Position numbers and translations under genes: made by a program
The notes under the pieces: model-generated
What the model was told of the DNA's origin: nothing
The model's input: only the letters and a program-made list of their open reading frames with translations
Database searches by the model: none
Assembly (NCBI RefSeq): GCF_001999945.1
Contig: NZ_CP019650.1
Coordinates: forward strand, 4,087,501-4,151,500
DNA from: Microbulbifer agarilyticus
GTDB lineage: Bacteria > Pseudomonadota > Gammaproteobacteria > Pseudomonadales > Cellvibrionaceae
DNA: 64,000 nt
Direction of reading: 5' to 3'
Shown: positions 35,944 through 49,040 of the stretch, one piece after another
Numbering within the stretch: position 1 is the stretch's first letter
Layout: the number at the start of each line of letters is the position of its first letter

Positions 35944-36180
35944 TTAAACTTTCTCGCCGCGCTTGCGCAGCTCTGCCAGTACAGTATCGATACCTTTCTT
36001 ATCGATAATGCGCATACCTTTAGTAGAAACACGCAGTTTCACGAAGCGCTTCTCTGCTTCCACCCAGAAACGGTGGGACTGCAGGTTCGGCACGAAGCGA
36101 CGCTTGGTGCGGTTTTTGGCGTGAGAAACGTTGTTTCCGGTTACCGGGCGCTTACCGGTTACCTGACATACCTTGGACAT
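35944..36180 (-). CDS. rpmB: 50S ribosomal protein L28
   Basis: This 78-residue protein starts [20 protein letters not shown] and continues [20 protein letters not shown], matching L28 over its whole length. Only one cysteine is present, so it is the non-zinc form. First gene of the rpmB-rpmG operon; a good promoter lies about 120 bp upstream. Confidence 0.97.
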   Translation of the reverse strand: MSKVCQVTGKRPVTGNNVSHAKNRTKRRFVPNLQSHRFWVEAEKRFVKLRVSTKGMRIIDKKGIDTVLAELRKRGEKV

Positions 36181-36434
36181 CTGATTGGCCTCTTAAAAAC
36201 TCTCGTGCCCTCAGCGTAAGGCGGGGCAAGTGCAAAATTCGGTATCCAGCGGACCGCGGGATCTGTACAGAATCTGGCCCGGCCGCAAAGAGCGGCGTTT
36301 TATACCAGAACCCCCTAGGTGGGGCAAGTTTTAACCAACTTTTTTGCTGTCTGGGCGGCCACTTTGGGTCAATGGCGCAGATAAAGACTAACTGTTCAAT
36401 CTGAAGGGGTATCCCGAAGTACCCATGCCGGCGA
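36181..36434. other. rpmB leader and promoter region up to hairpin element copy 6
   Basis: This is the gene-free part of the 388-bp rpmB-radC gap. It contains the rpmB promoter and an untranslated leader; upstream of the promoter nothing further is recognised until the 120-bp element begins at 36435. Confidence 0.5.
36299..36327 (-). promoter_or_regulatory. Sigma-70-type promoter of rpmB-rpmG
   Basis: On the minus strand, TTGCCC (36327-36322), a 17-bp spacer, and TATAAA (36304-36299). Transcription should start near 36292, leaving a leader of about 110 nt. Confidence 0.6.
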
Positions 36435-36555
36435 GAAGGACAGATGTCGGGTGCGTTTTTTCAGGATCGTCGCAAACAGGATGTTTGCGCCGAAGCGCCC
36501 AGGGATGGGTTCACAGCGGTCCTGAAAAGACGCGCCCGGCATCTGGCCGCTACCG
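36435..36555 (-). repeat. ~120-bp bipartite hairpin element, copy 6 (radC-rpmB gap)
   Basis: Outer arms about 36441-36468 and 36518-36545 pair over 28 positions with four G-T wobbles and no true mismatch. All four wobbles have T in the left arm and G in the right, so the plus-strand RNA would pair fully. Inner hairpin CGCAAACA (36471-36478), loop GGA, TGTTTGCG. Core CCCA-GGGA-TGGG starts at 36498 and is followed by TTCACAGCGG. Box GAAGG at 36435-36439. Confidence 0.88.
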
Positions 36556-36568
36556 GGCTCCGAAAGGC

Positions 36569-37243
36569 TCAGAGTAGCCCTCGCTCAGCAAATGAGCAGC
36601 CCGCTCCCTCACCAACAATCAGGTGATCCAACACCCGGACATCCACCAATGCCAGCGCTTCTTTAAGCCGCCCGGTAATGTGGATATCTGCCTGACTGGG
36701 CTCACTGACTCCGGATGGGTGGTTGTGGGCAAGGATTACCGCTGCAGCGCCCCTGGCAAGCGCTGCCTGCACCACCTCACGGGGGTAGACACTGGCGGCG
36801 TTCAGGGTGCCCTCAAACAGCTCATCAAAGGCAATCACCCGATGTTGGCTATCCAGAAACAAGCAGCAGAACACCTCGCGGGTGCGATGGCGCAACTGTG
36901 CGGATAAATAGTCACGTACGGCTTGTGGACTGGTAAGCGCATCGGTGCGCCGCAGATCTTCCGCCAGATGGCGCCGGCCCATCTCCAGTACCGCCTGCAA
37001 CTGCACAAACTTGGCATCGCCCAGGCCCTTGCCCGCACAGAAAGCCTTGCGCTCCGCCTCCAGTAACGGCCGCAGCCCACCAAAGTCGCTCAGCAACTGT
37101 CGCGCCAGATCCACTGCCGATACACCCGGCAAGCCGGTGCGCAGAAAAATCGCCAAAAGCTCCGCGTCAGACAGCGCCGCCGCGCCCTTGGCCAGCAACT
37201 TTTCCCGCGGCCGCTCCTCCGCCGGCCAGTCGGTAATCGCCAT
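36569..37243 (-). CDS. radC: RadC/MPN-domain protein (JAMM family)
   Basis: This 224-residue protein has an N-terminal helix-hairpin-helix-like region ([20 protein letters not shown]) and a C-terminal MPN/JAMM metalloprotease-like domain with the metal motif [20 protein letters not shown], then [11 protein letters not shown]. RadC is no longer considered a recombination repair protein; its cellular role is uncertain. The start is ATG 37243 ([12 protein letters not shown]). It is divergent from coaBC, as in E. coli. Confidence 0.93.
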   Translation of the reverse strand: MAITDWPAEERPREKLLAKGAAALSDAELLAIFLRTGLPGVSAVDLARQLLSDFGGLRPLLEAERKAFCAGKGLGDAKFVQLQAVLEMGRRHLAEDLRRTDALTSPQAVRDYLSAQLRHRTREVFCCLFLDSQHRVIAFDELFEGTLNAASVYPREVVQAALARGAAAVILAHNHPSGVSEPSQADIHITGRLKEALALVDVRVLDHLIVGEGAGCSFAERGLL

Positions 37244-37385
37244 TTCCCCTCCCTGGGTAATCGCCCAAAACAAAAAGTAAATGCTCGCTTCCCCTGCGAG
37301 CCCGCAATAGCAACCTCATGACCATATGGTCCACGGCGCTAAAATGGTAATCTTACGTGTTCCCAGCGTTTCGGAAACCCAGAAT

Positions 37386-38612
37386 ATGCCCTCACTGGCC
37401 GACAAACGGATACTGCTTGGTGTCTCCGGCGGTATCGCCGCCTACAAAAGCGCCGACCTGGTACGCAGGCTCCAGGACCGTGGCGCCACCGTGCGCGTGG
37501 TCATGACTGCCGGCGCCCAGGAGTTTGTGCGCCCGCTGACGTTTCAGGCCCTGTCCGGCAATCCGGTGCACACCCACCTGCTGGACCCGGCTGCCGAAGC
37601 GGCCATGGGGCATATCGAGCTGGCCAAGTGGGCCGACGCCATCTTGATTGCGCCGGCCAGCGCCAGCGTTATGGCACGGCTCGCTGCTGGTATGGCCGAC
37701 GACCTGCTAACCACCCTGTGTCTGGCAACCGAAGCACCCGTGGTACTGGCACCAGCCATGAACCAAGCCATGTGGCGGCACCCCGCCACCCTGGCCAACG
37801 CCGAAACCCTGCAAAGCCGCGGTGTCACCTTGTTGGGCCCGGATGCCGGCAGCCAGGCCTGTGGTGATGTGGGCCCGGGACGCATGCTGGAGCCACTGGA
37901 TATTATCGACGGCTTAGTGAATTTCCTCGTGCCCGAGCAAGTGCTCGCCGGCAAGAAGGTCACCATTACCGCCGGCCCCACGCGCGAAGCGCTGGACCCG
38001 GTGCGCTACCTGAGCAATCACAGCTCCGGAAAAATGGGTTTCGCGATTGCCGCGGCTGCAGCGCGCGCCGGTGCCGAAGTCACCCTGATCGCCGGCCCGG
38101 TACGGCTAGACACGCCCGCCGGGGTTACCCGCGTGGATGTGGTAAGCACCGACGATATGCTCGCTGCTGCCGAGCAGGCGGCGGATGACAGCGACCTGTT
38201 TATTGCCGCCGCTGCGGTAGTGGATTTCCGCCCGGCGATTGTGGCGGAACAAAAGATCAAGAAAGAAGACGGCAATGACAGCGACGTACTGAGTCTGGTG
38301 AAAAACCCGGATATCGTCGCCACCATTGCCGCACGCAAGAACAAGCGTCCATTTGTGGTGGGCTTTGCAGCAGAAACCGAGAAGGTCATCGAGCACGCCA
38401 AGGGCAAGCTTGCGCGCAAGAACCTCGACATGATTGTGGCAAACGACGTGAGCGATCCTGCAGGCGGATTCAATAGCGACCGCAATCAGGTGGTGATTAT
38501 CGACAATGCTGGTGAAACAGCTTTGCCCGCGGCACTAAAAACCGAATTGGCAGCGGAGCTGATAAAGCGCATTGCCGAGCGCGCCTTTGCGGGCACGCAT
38601 CCGGGCGCGTAA
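37386..38612 (+). CDS. coaBC: Bifunctional phosphopantothenoylcysteine decarboxylase / phosphopantothenate-cysteine ligase
   Basis: This fused enzyme carries out two steps of coenzyme A synthesis. The 408 residues have an N-terminal flavin decarboxylase (ILLGVSGGIAAYKSADLVRR, MARLAAGMADDLLTTLCLA, LAPAMNQAMW) and a C-terminal CTP-dependent ligase (VTITAGPTREALDPVRYLSN, HSSGKMGFAIAAAA, FVVGFAAETE). ATG 37386 matches the E. coli protein start MSLAGKK. In Pseudomonas dut lies between coaBC and algC, but here algC follows after only 135 bp. Confidence 0.96.
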   Translation: MPSLADKRILLGVSGGIAAYKSADLVRRLQDRGATVRVVMTAGAQEFVRPLTFQALSGNPVHTHLLDPAAEAAMGHIELAKWADAILIAPASASVMARLAAGMADDLLTTLCLATEAPVVLAPAMNQAMWRHPATLANAETLQSRGVTLLGPDAGSQACGDVGPGRMLEPLDIIDGLVNFLVPEQVLAGKKVTITAGPTREALDPVRYLSNHSSGKMGFAIAAAAARAGAEVTLIAGPVRLDTPAGVTRVDVVSTDDMLAAAEQAADDSDLFIAAAAVVDFRPAIVAEQKIKKEDGNDSDVLSLVKNPDIVATIAARKNKRPFVVGFAAETEKVIEHAKGKLARKNLDMIVANDVSDPAGGFNSDRNQVVIIDNAGETALPAALKTELAAELIKRIAERAFAGTHPGA

Positions 38613-38747
38613 ACAGAATTACACAAAATAATAACTACACAACAACACATGGCCGCACCTCATAGTTAGTAGGCGTGGCCCAACAAGATTCAGAAGAACT
38701 GAACCGGTCTGGGGGCTGGTCTGGAAAGACTAGGAGACTGAAAAGTC

Positions 38748-42052
<3,305 letters not shown>

Positions 42053-42125
42053 AGCAAAAATCACACAAAACGCGACGTGACCCGGTTCACATAACAAGTG
42101 TTAACAGTCACTAACAATTGATGCC

Positions 42126-42157
42126 CCGGCGCCGAATCGTTACGATTCTGGCGCCGG
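42126..42157 (+). terminator. Stable hairpin downstream of argB
   Basis: CCGGCGCC plus GAATCG (42126-42139) pairs with CGATTC (42143-42148) plus GGCGCCGG (42150-42157) around a TTA loop, with one bulged T. No T-tract follows, so it could be an mRNA-stabilising 3' structure or a factor-dependent terminator. The 251-bp gap to slmA otherwise shows nothing recognised. Confidence 0.5.
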
Positions 42158-42303
42158 CCTACTGGCTTTCAGCGAATAAAACTTTTATCAAAAAAGTCGC
42201 GGGCTTCTGACACCCCATCGCGCTGCCAAGCCAGGCGAACAGCACAATACCGGCACAACAACAAAATCAGATCCCGGCTGAATATTCCGGGCAAAGGCAG
42301 TTC

Positions 42304-42915
42304 ATGAGCAGCGAAAAAATCAATCGACGCCAACAAATCCTGCAAGCGCTGGCACACATGCTGGAAGCCAGCCCCGGCGCCCGCATTACCACTGCGGCAC
42401 TGGCCAAAGAGGTAGGATTCTCAGAGGCGGCGTTGTATCGCCACTTCCCCAGTAAATCCAAAATGTTCGAAGGCCTCATCGAATTTATCGAAGAGACCAT
42501 TTTCAGCCGTATCAAAATCATCATGCAGGACGAGCCCAATGCGCTCGCCCGCTGCCAGAAAATTCTGCACCTGCTGCTGGCCTTCTGTGAGCGCAATCCG
42601 GGTATCACCCGCCTGCTGACCGGCGACGCCCTGACTGGAGAAACAGAGCGCCTGCACGGCCGCATTCTGCAGCTGTTCGATCGCTTGGAAACCCAGCTGA
42701 AGCAGATTTTGCGCGAGGCGGAATTGCGCGAGCAACTGCGCCCCGCCATTCCGCTGACCGCGGCAGCCAACCTGTTGCTGGCCAGCGCCGAGGGTCGCAT
42801 CGTGCAATACGTGCGCAGTGGCTTCAAACGCAAACCGACCGAGCACTGGACAGAACAGTGGCCGGTATTGGTAGCAGGGTTTTTCCGAGAAAGTGCGCTG
42901 ACCGCGCAGAGCTGA
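42304..42915 (+). CDS. slmA: Nucleoid occlusion factor SlmA (TetR family)
   Basis: SlmA binds specific chromosomal sites and blocks FtsZ assembly over the nucleoid. The 203 residues have an N-terminal TetR helix-turn-helix ([57 protein letters not shown]), typical of SlmA/Ttk, and the C-terminal dimerisation domain ([20 protein letters not shown]). It lies between argB and pyrE; in E. coli it also neighbours pyrE. Confidence 0.94.
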   Translation: MSSEKINRRQQILQALAHMLEASPGARITTAALAKEVGFSEAALYRHFPSKSKMFEGLIEFIEETIFSRIKIIMQDEPNALARCQKILHLLLAFCERNPGITRLLTGDALTGETERLHGRILQLFDRLETQLKQILREAELREQLRPAIPLTAAANLLLASAEGRIVQYVRSGFKRKPTEHWTEQWPVLVAGFFRESALTAQS

Positions 42916-42950
42916 GGTTCTTACAGGGTAGGAAGTAGAAGGCAGCCGAC

Positions 42951-43547
42951 TTACTTGTCGGCTATTTCTCGATAGCGACGGGTAGCCTGATCAAACTCAC
43001 TGTTGATGGCTACCGCCTCTTTGTTACGCATCGACAGGCGCTCATTTACCACATCGACCTCTTTGCGCAGATTGCCGATACGCTCCATTTGCTCGGTAGA
43101 AACCGAGCCTCCATTGCGTTGAATACGTGCCGCTGCGGACTCTTCATTTTTGATTTGACGGCTAAGAGAGCTGATATTGGAACGCAGAATCGCGACGTCC
43201 TGCTGCACGATCGCAAGCTTTCGTTTGCGTGCAGATTCAATATCCGCAACGCTGTTATAACGCTTGAGCAACGCCAGGTCCGCCGCCATCTGCGCTTCAC
43301 GACGCCGTTTTTCCACAAGCTCAGGGCCGGTCAGCTCGGGCTCGACAACCTCGAGAACACGTCCGGAGACGGTCAGCACTTCATAGCCTCCGGCTACGTA
43401 ACGGGGAGGCACGACGTTATCCAGCACCTGGACGCCGTGTTCGTTGGTATAGCGGTACAGCTTCTTGCCATCCCACCCCGAGCTTGCAGCTCCGACATCC
43501 AATGTCAGAAGAGCACCGGCGAGCGCCAGCGCAGTTGCGATTTTCAC
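42951..43547 (-). CDS. DUF4124-type periplasmic protein with coiled coil
   Basis: This 198-residue protein starts at GTG 43547 with a signal peptide (MKIATALALAGALLTLDVGA). A short DUF4124-like domain follows (LYRYTNEHGVQVLDNVVPPR), then a long charged helical region (about residues 75-195, AQMAADLALLKRYNSVADIE and onward) with coiled-coil character. Function unknown. It is convergent with slmA. Confidence 0.75.
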   Translation of the reverse strand: MKIATALALAGALLTLDVGAASSGWDGKKLYRYTNEHGVQVLDNVVPPRYVAGGYEVLTVSGRVLEVVEPELTGPELVEKRRREAQMAADLALLKRYNSVADIESARKRKLAIVQQDVAILRSNISSLSRQIKNEESAAARIQRNGGSVSTEQMERIGNLRKEVDVVNERLSMRNKEAVAINSEFDQATRRYREIADK

Positions 43548-43683
43548 GCCTGCCTCATTTTATCTTTGCAATCGTTCATTATTTGATCAGCGACGCATTT
43601 CCTTCTGCGCCACTGTTAACCCTAATTCTTTTACTGCCGGCTTGTCTTTAGCCCCATAGGGTTAAATACGTAATCTTTGCCGC

Positions 43684-44340
43684 CTAACCCTCAGCGGAAA
43701 CGCCGTATTTCTGGCGGTAATCGATGATCCGCTGTAGCAGCTCGTCACCGGCAGCCTCAGACTTAAGATAGGTAATAATATCGTCGAGTTCTACAATGCC
43801 GATCACAGGAATGCTGTATTCCTGCTCAACTTGCTGAATTGCAGACTGGTCAGAATCATCACTGGCCTTTTCCTGACGGTTCAGGCCGATCACCACGCCG
43901 GCGGGTGCCGCGCCGTGATCATCGATAATCTGCATCACTTCGCGCACCGCGGTGCCCGCGGTAATCACATCATCGATGATCAAAACCTTGCCTTTAAGCG
44001 GCGCACCCACTAAGGTGCCGCCCTCGCCGTGGGCCTTGGCCTCTTTTCGGTTGTAACAGAAGGGTTTATCGATACCTTTCTGTGCCAGCGCCACCGCGGT
44101 TACCGCACCCAGCGGGATGCCCTTGTAGGCCGGCCCGAATATGACATCAAACTCCACACCAGAGGCAATAATCGCCTCCGCGTAGGCGTTGCCCAAAGCG
44201 GCAAGCGCTGCACCGCTGTGGAAACGGCCGGCATTAAAAAAGTAGGGACTCTGGCGACCGGATTTCAACGTGAAATCTCCGAAACAGAGCACATCGTGCT
44301 CTAGGGCCAGTTGTATAAAGTCTCGCTGGTACTGCTGCAT
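43684..44340 (-). CDS. pyrE: Orotate phosphoribosyltransferase
   Basis: PyrE transfers phosphoribose from PRPP to orotate in pyrimidine synthesis. The 218 residues contain [60 protein letters not shown] and the PRPP loop [23 protein letters not shown] 44340 gives the family N-terminus; the frame from 44400 is longer without similarity. It is divergent from crc, as in Pseudomonas. Confidence 0.97.
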   Translation of the reverse strand: MQQYQRDFIQLALEHDVLCFGDFTLKSGRQSPYFFNAGRFHSGAALAALGNAYAEAIIASGVEFDVIFGPAYKGIPLGAVTAVALAQKGIDKPFCYNRKEAKAHGEGGTLVGAPLKGKVLIIDDVITAGTAVREVMQIIDDHGAAPAGVVIGLNRQEKASDDSDQSAIQQVEQEYSIPVIGIVELDDIITYLKSEAAGDELLQRIIDYRQKYGVSAEG

Positions 44341-44463
44341 GGCAATTTGATAACTATTGGCTAAGGTGAAGGAAGGTCCCCAAGGAACGGGGTACGGCAA
44401 TCATAGAATGTTCAGACAAATAACGACTGCAATTTTACACAGTCCGCTGGTAAGGGGCTAATA

Positions 44464-45231
44464 ATGCGAATAGTGAGTTTGTCCGTGGATGGAGTGCACC
44501 AGGCTGCACAACGCGGGCTATATGATTGGCTGGCAGATCAGGACGCGGACATCATCTGTCTGCAGGATCTACGCTCACTGGAGCCGGAACTGGATCATCC
44601 CATCTTTCATCCGGACGGTTACTACAGCTATTTCTTCGATTCCGGCACCCCCCATGAAAACGGGGTCGCAATCTACACCCGCGCACAGCCAAAAGCCCTG
44701 ATATATGGCATGGGGTTCGCCAACGGCGTGGACATGTACGGGCGCTATTTGCAGGCAGATTTTGAACGCTTGAGCGTCGGCTCACTGCTGGCTCCGGTGG
44801 CCACCAACGAGGCCTCACTGGAAACAAAAGTACAGTTTTTTGACGACATGCAGGCACACCTGGCCAAAATCAGCCGGAAGCGCCGTGACTTTATTTTCTG
44901 CGGAAACTGGGGCATGGCACACCGCCGCGCAGACGTACAAAACTGGCAGGATCATCAGGATACCCCCGGGTTTATGCGTCACGAACAGCGCTGGCTAGAT
45001 CAGCTGTTCAACGATATCGGCTATATCGATGCCTTCCGCCGCGTGGTGAAAGACGCGGACGAGTTCACCTGGTGGCCCAGTGGCGAAGCGGGCCAGGGTG
45101 ACGGCTGGCGCACCGATATGCAGATCGTGTCGCAGACCTTGAAGAACAAGATCGAGTACGGCGCCATCAACAAGAACGTCAAATTCTCCAGTCACCTGCC
45201 GGTGATCATGGATTACGACCTGGAGGTCTGA
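44464..45231 (+). CDS. crc: Catabolite repression control protein Crc
   Basis: Crc belongs to the exonuclease III/AP-endonuclease fold but works as a cofactor of Hfq in translational catabolite repression. The 255 residues align with Pseudomonas Crc: MRIVSLSVDGVHQAAQRGLY, ADIICLQDLRSLEPELDHP, YGRYLQADFERLSVGSLL, SRKRRDFIFCGNWGMAHRRA, DVQNWQD, TPGFMRHEQRWLDQLF, FTWWPSGEA and FSSHLPVIMDYDLEV. Several nuclease residues are altered (GNWGMAH, SSHLPVI), as in Crc. The location beside pyrE is the same as in Pseudomonas. A terminator follows. Confidence 0.9.
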   Translation: MRIVSLSVDGVHQAAQRGLYDWLADQDADIICLQDLRSLEPELDHPIFHPDGYYSYFFDSGTPHENGVAIYTRAQPKALIYGMGFANGVDMYGRYLQADFERLSVGSLLAPVATNEASLETKVQFFDDMQAHLAKISRKRRDFIFCGNWGMAHRRADVQNWQDHQDTPGFMRHEQRWLDQLFNDIGYIDAFRRVVKDADEFTWWPSGEAGQGDGWRTDMQIVSQTLKNKIEYGAINKNVKFSSHLPVIMDYDLEV

Positions 45232-45277
45232 CGCTTCACGCAAGCTTCGCTTTCGATCAGGTACTTAACAGGCACGT

Positions 45278-45317
45278 AAAAAGGGCGCTGCGAACAGGAT
45301 TCACAGTGCCCTTTTTT
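45278..45317 (+). terminator. Intrinsic terminator after crc (possibly bidirectional)
   Basis: AAAAAGGGCGCTG (45278-45290) pairs with CAGTGCCCTTTTTT (45304-45317) with one G-T pair. T-runs are available on both strands, so it can also serve the convergent TPR gene. Confidence 0.85.
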
Positions 45318-45346
45318 GTGTTCGCCGGTTATGTCCAGGGGTGCCG

Positions 45347-47101
45347 TCAGCGAATACGCGAGGCCTTTAACTTCACATCTGCATCCCGCCAGGCCTTGTT
45401 GAAGCGCGCCTCGATCAGTTCCGCCTGTTCGCCCTTGTCCTGCGCGCGCAGTGCCTGGGCCAATCCGAACAGCGCCCAACCGTTATTCGGGCGCCGATCC
45501 AGATCCTGCCAGTAAACGGTTTCCGCCTCCGCCGGACGACCGGCCTCTAGCAATACTGCGCCCAACGCCAGCCGCGGCGGATAGTGCCATTCGGCGGGCT
45601 CGGTATACACCAGGCCGTCCTCGAGAAGAATGGCCCGGCTCAGGTGATTGACCGCTCCCTCGTAATCCTTGCGCGCGGCCGCCAGTTCCCCGGCGAGCAC
45701 CTCCGGGGCAATCGCGAGCACCTGTTTGGCGGTATTGGGCGAAAACATTGGGTATTCCAGCGCCGGATCGGCGGCGAGTTTCTGCACCTGCGCCAACTCC
45801 TCCTGTGCCTTGTCCAATTGGCCCTTTGCGATAAATGCGAGTCCACGCACATAGTGCCAGGCGAGGGTGAGGAATGGGTCCGCCGGCGGTTGCGACAACG
45901 TCAGTACCTGATCCCATTTGCCAAAGCGCGCCAGCGACCAGTAGGGCAGTACGCGGAAGCTCGCCAGCATCGGCATCGCTTCCAGGGTTTCATCGGAAAT
46001 CTGCTCGGCGGTTTTATTCGCCGCGTCGATGGCCTTGCCGCTGCGCCCCAGCGCGGTATTAGCGAACCACAGGAAGTGAATATTGTGCGGGTAATAGGCC
46101 ATCGGGTAGATGCCCTGGGCACGACACTGGGTAATGTAATCCTCATCCGCGGCGATCGCGCGCTCATTTGCTTTTACCGCATCCGCATAGCGCCCCACTC
46201 GTTGGTAAATGTGCGCCGGCATATGTACCAGGTGCCCGGCACCGGGGACCAGGTTTTGCAGCGTGTCCGCGGCCTTTTCCGCACGCTCCGGATTGTTGGT
46301 GGGTTCGATCAGGTGGATATACAGGTGCAGGGCGCCGGGATGCTCCGGATTTTTCTCCATCACCTGTTCCAGCAACTCGACGATTTTTTCCGTGCCCTCG
46401 TAGGGAGTCCCATCGCGCATCCAGTAATTCCATGGGCGCAGGTCCATCATCGACTCGGCATACAGGGTGGCGATATCCAGATCGTCCGGATACTGCTCGA
46501 CGACCTTGCCCATAGCCGCCGCATACTTCTTATCCGCCGCGCTGCGGTCCGCGGCATCACCGGTATAGCGGGTAGTCAGCGCATCAATCAGTGCGCGCTC
46601 CCGCTTATCCACACCGCTGCTTAAAGACTTCGCTTTCAGGGCCAGCTCGCGCGCCTTGGGCTCTGCTTCCGGGTCCATAGGCGCATTAATGTTGGGCCCC
46701 AACACCAGTGCCTGGCCCCAGTAGGCCATGGCGCAGTCTGGATCCAAACGCGCCGCCTCGCGAAACGAGCGGCCGGCCTCCGCATGGTTAAATGCGTAGG
46801 CCAGGTTCAGGCCCTGATTGATGTACTGCTGCCCCTGCTCCGAGGCACAGCTTACCGGGAAGATATGTTTACCGAGGTTCTGTAGGCGCGGCGCAATGCT
46901 GCCGGTGGGCGAAGGTTTATCACCACCTTCGGGCTCGCGGTAGTGTTTGTGGTGGGTACGCGCTTCCTGTTTATCCACAGGTGCGCTGGTGGTGGCGCTG
47001 CTAGTGGAAGTCCCGGCTTCCTGGGCAAAGCTATGCGTAAAACTTTGCCCGGCAAGTAGCAGTAGAGCACAAAGGGCTGAAGCGAGGTGGGGTCTTTCCA
47101 T
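45347..47101 (-). CDS. Secreted tetratricopeptide-repeat protein
   Basis: This 584-residue protein has a signal peptide (SALCALLLLAGQSFTHSFAQ), a short His/Glu/Lys linker and tandem TPR-like helices through the rest (INQGLNLAYAFNHAEAGRSF, REAARLDPDCAMAYWGQALV, GALHLYIHLIEPTNNPERAE, HMPAHIYQRVGRYADAVKAN, then C-terminal repeats). The HxPxHIYxRxGxY motif is typical of a widespread family of tetratricopeptide proteins of unknown function. ATG 47101 is preferred over GTG 47113. Probably a periplasmic scaffold (inference). Confidence 0.8.
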   Translation of the reverse strand: MERPHLASALCALLLLAGQSFTHSFAQEAGTSTSSATTSAPVDKQEARTHHKHYREPEGGDKPSPTGSIAPRLQNLGKHIFPVSCASEQGQQYINQGLNLAYAFNHAEAGRSFREAARLDPDCAMAYWGQALVLGPNINAPMDPEAEPKARELALKAKSLSSGVDKRERALIDALTTRYTGDAADRSAADKKYAAAMGKVVEQYPDDLDIATLYAESMMDLRPWNYWMRDGTPYEGTEKIVELLEQVMEKNPEHPGALHLYIHLIEPTNNPERAEKAADTLQNLVPGAGHLVHMPAHIYQRVGRYADAVKANERAIAADEDYITQCRAQGIYPMAYYPHNIHFLWFANTALGRSGKAIDAANKTAEQISDETLEAMPMLASFRVLPYWSLARFGKWDQVLTLSQPPADPFLTLAWHYVRGLAFIAKGQLDKAQEELAQVQKLAADPALEYPMFSPNTAKQVLAIAPEVLAGELAAARKDYEGAVNHLSRAILLEDGLVYTEPAEWHYPPRLALGAVLLEAGRPAEAETVYWQDLDRRPNNGWALFGLAQALRAQDKGEQAELIEARFNKAWRDADVKLKASRIR

Positions 47102-47226
47102 GGGCTCTCTCACTGTTGTAACAGGATAGAGAGAAGCCTATGACAAACCGGGCATGGCTCCACCACAGGAAGTGGCAAAGCCTGCCGGATTTTGATTTAC
47201 GCGCGCAAGGTCTGTGACGTACGCCG

Positions 47227-47949
47227 TTACGCGTCGGCCAATGCCTTTTTCTGCAGCTCGACCAGCTCTTTGATGCCCGCCTTGCCCAGCGCCAGCATCT
47301 CCGCAAACTGATGCTCGGTAAACGGGGCGCCCTCAGCGGTGCCCTGCACCTCGATCATGCCGCCGTCTTCCGCCATCACCATATTCATATCGGTATCGGC
47401 GTGGGAGTCCTCCGGGTAGTCCAGGTCCAGCACCGCCTGACCTTCATAAATACCCACAGAGATTGCCGCCACCATGTTTTTCAGCGGATCGGTGTCGATA
47501 ATTTTTTCCCGCTGCATGTAGCGAATGGCATCCACCAGCGCCACACAGGCACCGGTAATCGACGCGGTACGCGTGCCGCCATCTGCCTGGATAACATCGC
47601 AGTCGAGGGTAATCTGGTGCTCGCCAAGGGCCTCCAGGTCCACCGCCGCGCGCAGGGAGCGACCTATAAGACGCTGAATTTCTACGGTGCGTCCGCCCTG
47701 TTTACCGCGCGCCGCTTCACGCCCCATGCGGGTACCGGTTGAGCGGGGCAGCATACCGTACTCCGCAGTAATCCAACCACTGCCTTGGCCGCGCAGAAAA
47801 CGCGGCACTTCTGCCGCCACAGAGGCGTTACACAGCACCTTGGTGTCGCCGAACTCCACCAGCACCGAGCCCTCCGCGTGGCGGGTATAGTTGCGGGTGA
47901 TGCGCACATCGCGCAGTTGTTCTGGTTTGCGGCCGCTTGGTCGCTGCAT
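47227..47949 (-). CDS. rph: Ribonuclease PH
   Basis: RNase PH trims tRNA 3' ends using phosphate. The 240 residues match throughout: [97 protein letters not shown] and [20 protein letters not shown]. It is divergent from yicC, the conserved arrangement. Confidence 0.97.
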   Translation of the reverse strand: MQRPSGRKPEQLRDVRITRNYTRHAEGSVLVEFGDTKVLCNASVAAEVPRFLRGQGSGWITAEYGMLPRSTGTRMGREAARGKQGGRTVEIQRLIGRSLRAAVDLEALGEHQITLDCDVIQADGGTRTASITGACVALVDAIRYMQREKIIDTDPLKNMVAAISVGIYEGQAVLDLDYPEDSHADTDMNMVMAEDGGMIEVQGTAEGAPFTEHQFAEMLALGKAGIKELVELQKKALADA

Positions 47950-48087
47950 ATCTCACCTCTTTAGAATCATCTTTAACTTGCAAGCCCGGCATTATAGCCG
48001 TCAAAGCACACAATCACCCTGTGCTATGATTTGCCGCTCATTTTCCATCACTCATGCTCAATTAGAGCATTTCTGGAGCACGGCAGT

Positions 48088-48972
48088 ATGGCCAACAACA
48101 AAGTGCGCAGCATGACCGCTTTCGGGCGTGCCGAGGTAAATTACGCCACCGGTACCGCCGTGTGGGAAATGCGCTCGGTGAACCATCGCTACCTGGAACC
48201 GCACTTCCGCCTGCCGGAAGCTGCCCGCGCACTAGAGCCCAAACTGCGTGAACAGCTGCGCAAGACCCTGAACCGCGGCAAGCTGGAAATGACCCTGAAC
48301 CTCAGGGCTACCAGCGGCGAAGCCGCGGCAATTGAGGTGAATCAGGCGCTGGTTGAGCAACTGTTGAGTGCGGCCAAGCAAGTCTCACCGGGCCTTGGCG
48401 GTGTCGGCAGCCTGCCGCTGAATCCGATGGAAATTCTGAAGTGGCCGGGGGTAATTGCCGAACCGGAAACCGATGCGCAGGAACAGGCCAACGCCATCCT
48501 CAATGGCTTCAAGCAGGCGCTGAAACAGCTTGTGGATAACCGCGAGCGCGAAGGCGCCGAACTCGCCGGCTTTATCGAAGCACGCCTCGTCGGCATTAAT
48601 GAACAGGTCACCACCGTGCGCGCGCTGCTGCCGCAGATTCTGCAAAACCAGCGCGAAAAACTGAAAACCCGGCTGGAAGAACTGCTCGAAGAAATCGACA
48701 AGGATCGTATCGAGCAGGAAATTGCGCTGCTCGCACAAAAAGCGGATGTGGATGAAGAGCTGGACCGCCTCGATGCCCACATCACCGAGACCCGCCGGGT
48801 GCTCAAAAACGGCGGCCCCATCGGCCGTCGCCTCGACTTCCTGATGCAGGAATTCAACCGTGAGGCCAACACGCTTTCATCCAAAGCGGTAGTGACAGAC
48901 ACCACACAGGCTGCAGTGGAATTAAAGGTATTAATCGAGCAGATGCGCGAGCAGGTGCAAAATATTGAATGA
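48088..48972 (+). CDS. yicC: YicC/YloC family endoribonuclease
   Basis: YicC-type proteins are RNA-binding endoribonucleases involved in RNA turnover. The 294 residues start MANNKVRSMTAFGRAEVNYA and include VWEMRSVNHRYLEPHFRLPE, LRKTLNRGKLEMTLNL, and the C-terminal DUF1732 region with EIALLAQKADVDEELDRLDA, RLDFLMQEFNREANTLSSKA. ATG 48088 follows TGGAGC. It is the last gene of the conserved pyrE-crc-rph-yicC block; gmk would be expected next but is missing. Confidence 0.95.
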   Translation: MANNKVRSMTAFGRAEVNYATGTAVWEMRSVNHRYLEPHFRLPEAARALEPKLREQLRKTLNRGKLEMTLNLRATSGEAAAIEVNQALVEQLLSAAKQVSPGLGGVGSLPLNPMEILKWPGVIAEPETDAQEQANAILNGFKQALKQLVDNREREGAELAGFIEARLVGINEQVTTVRALLPQILQNQREKLKTRLEELLEEIDKDRIEQEIALLAQKADVDEELDRLDAHITETRRVLKNGGPIGRRLDFLMQEFNREANTLSSKAVVTDTTQAAVELKVLIEQMREQVQNIE

Positions 48973-49040
48973 TTTGTCAGGAGATTCTGACCAAACCAGA
49001 CTCAAGTATCGAATTCATTATCCATCTGAAAATTTATTCC

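Noticed and set aside
45584..46624. 346-codon plus-strand open frame
   Set aside because: It is antisense to the TPR protein, whose repeats and signal peptide are clear.
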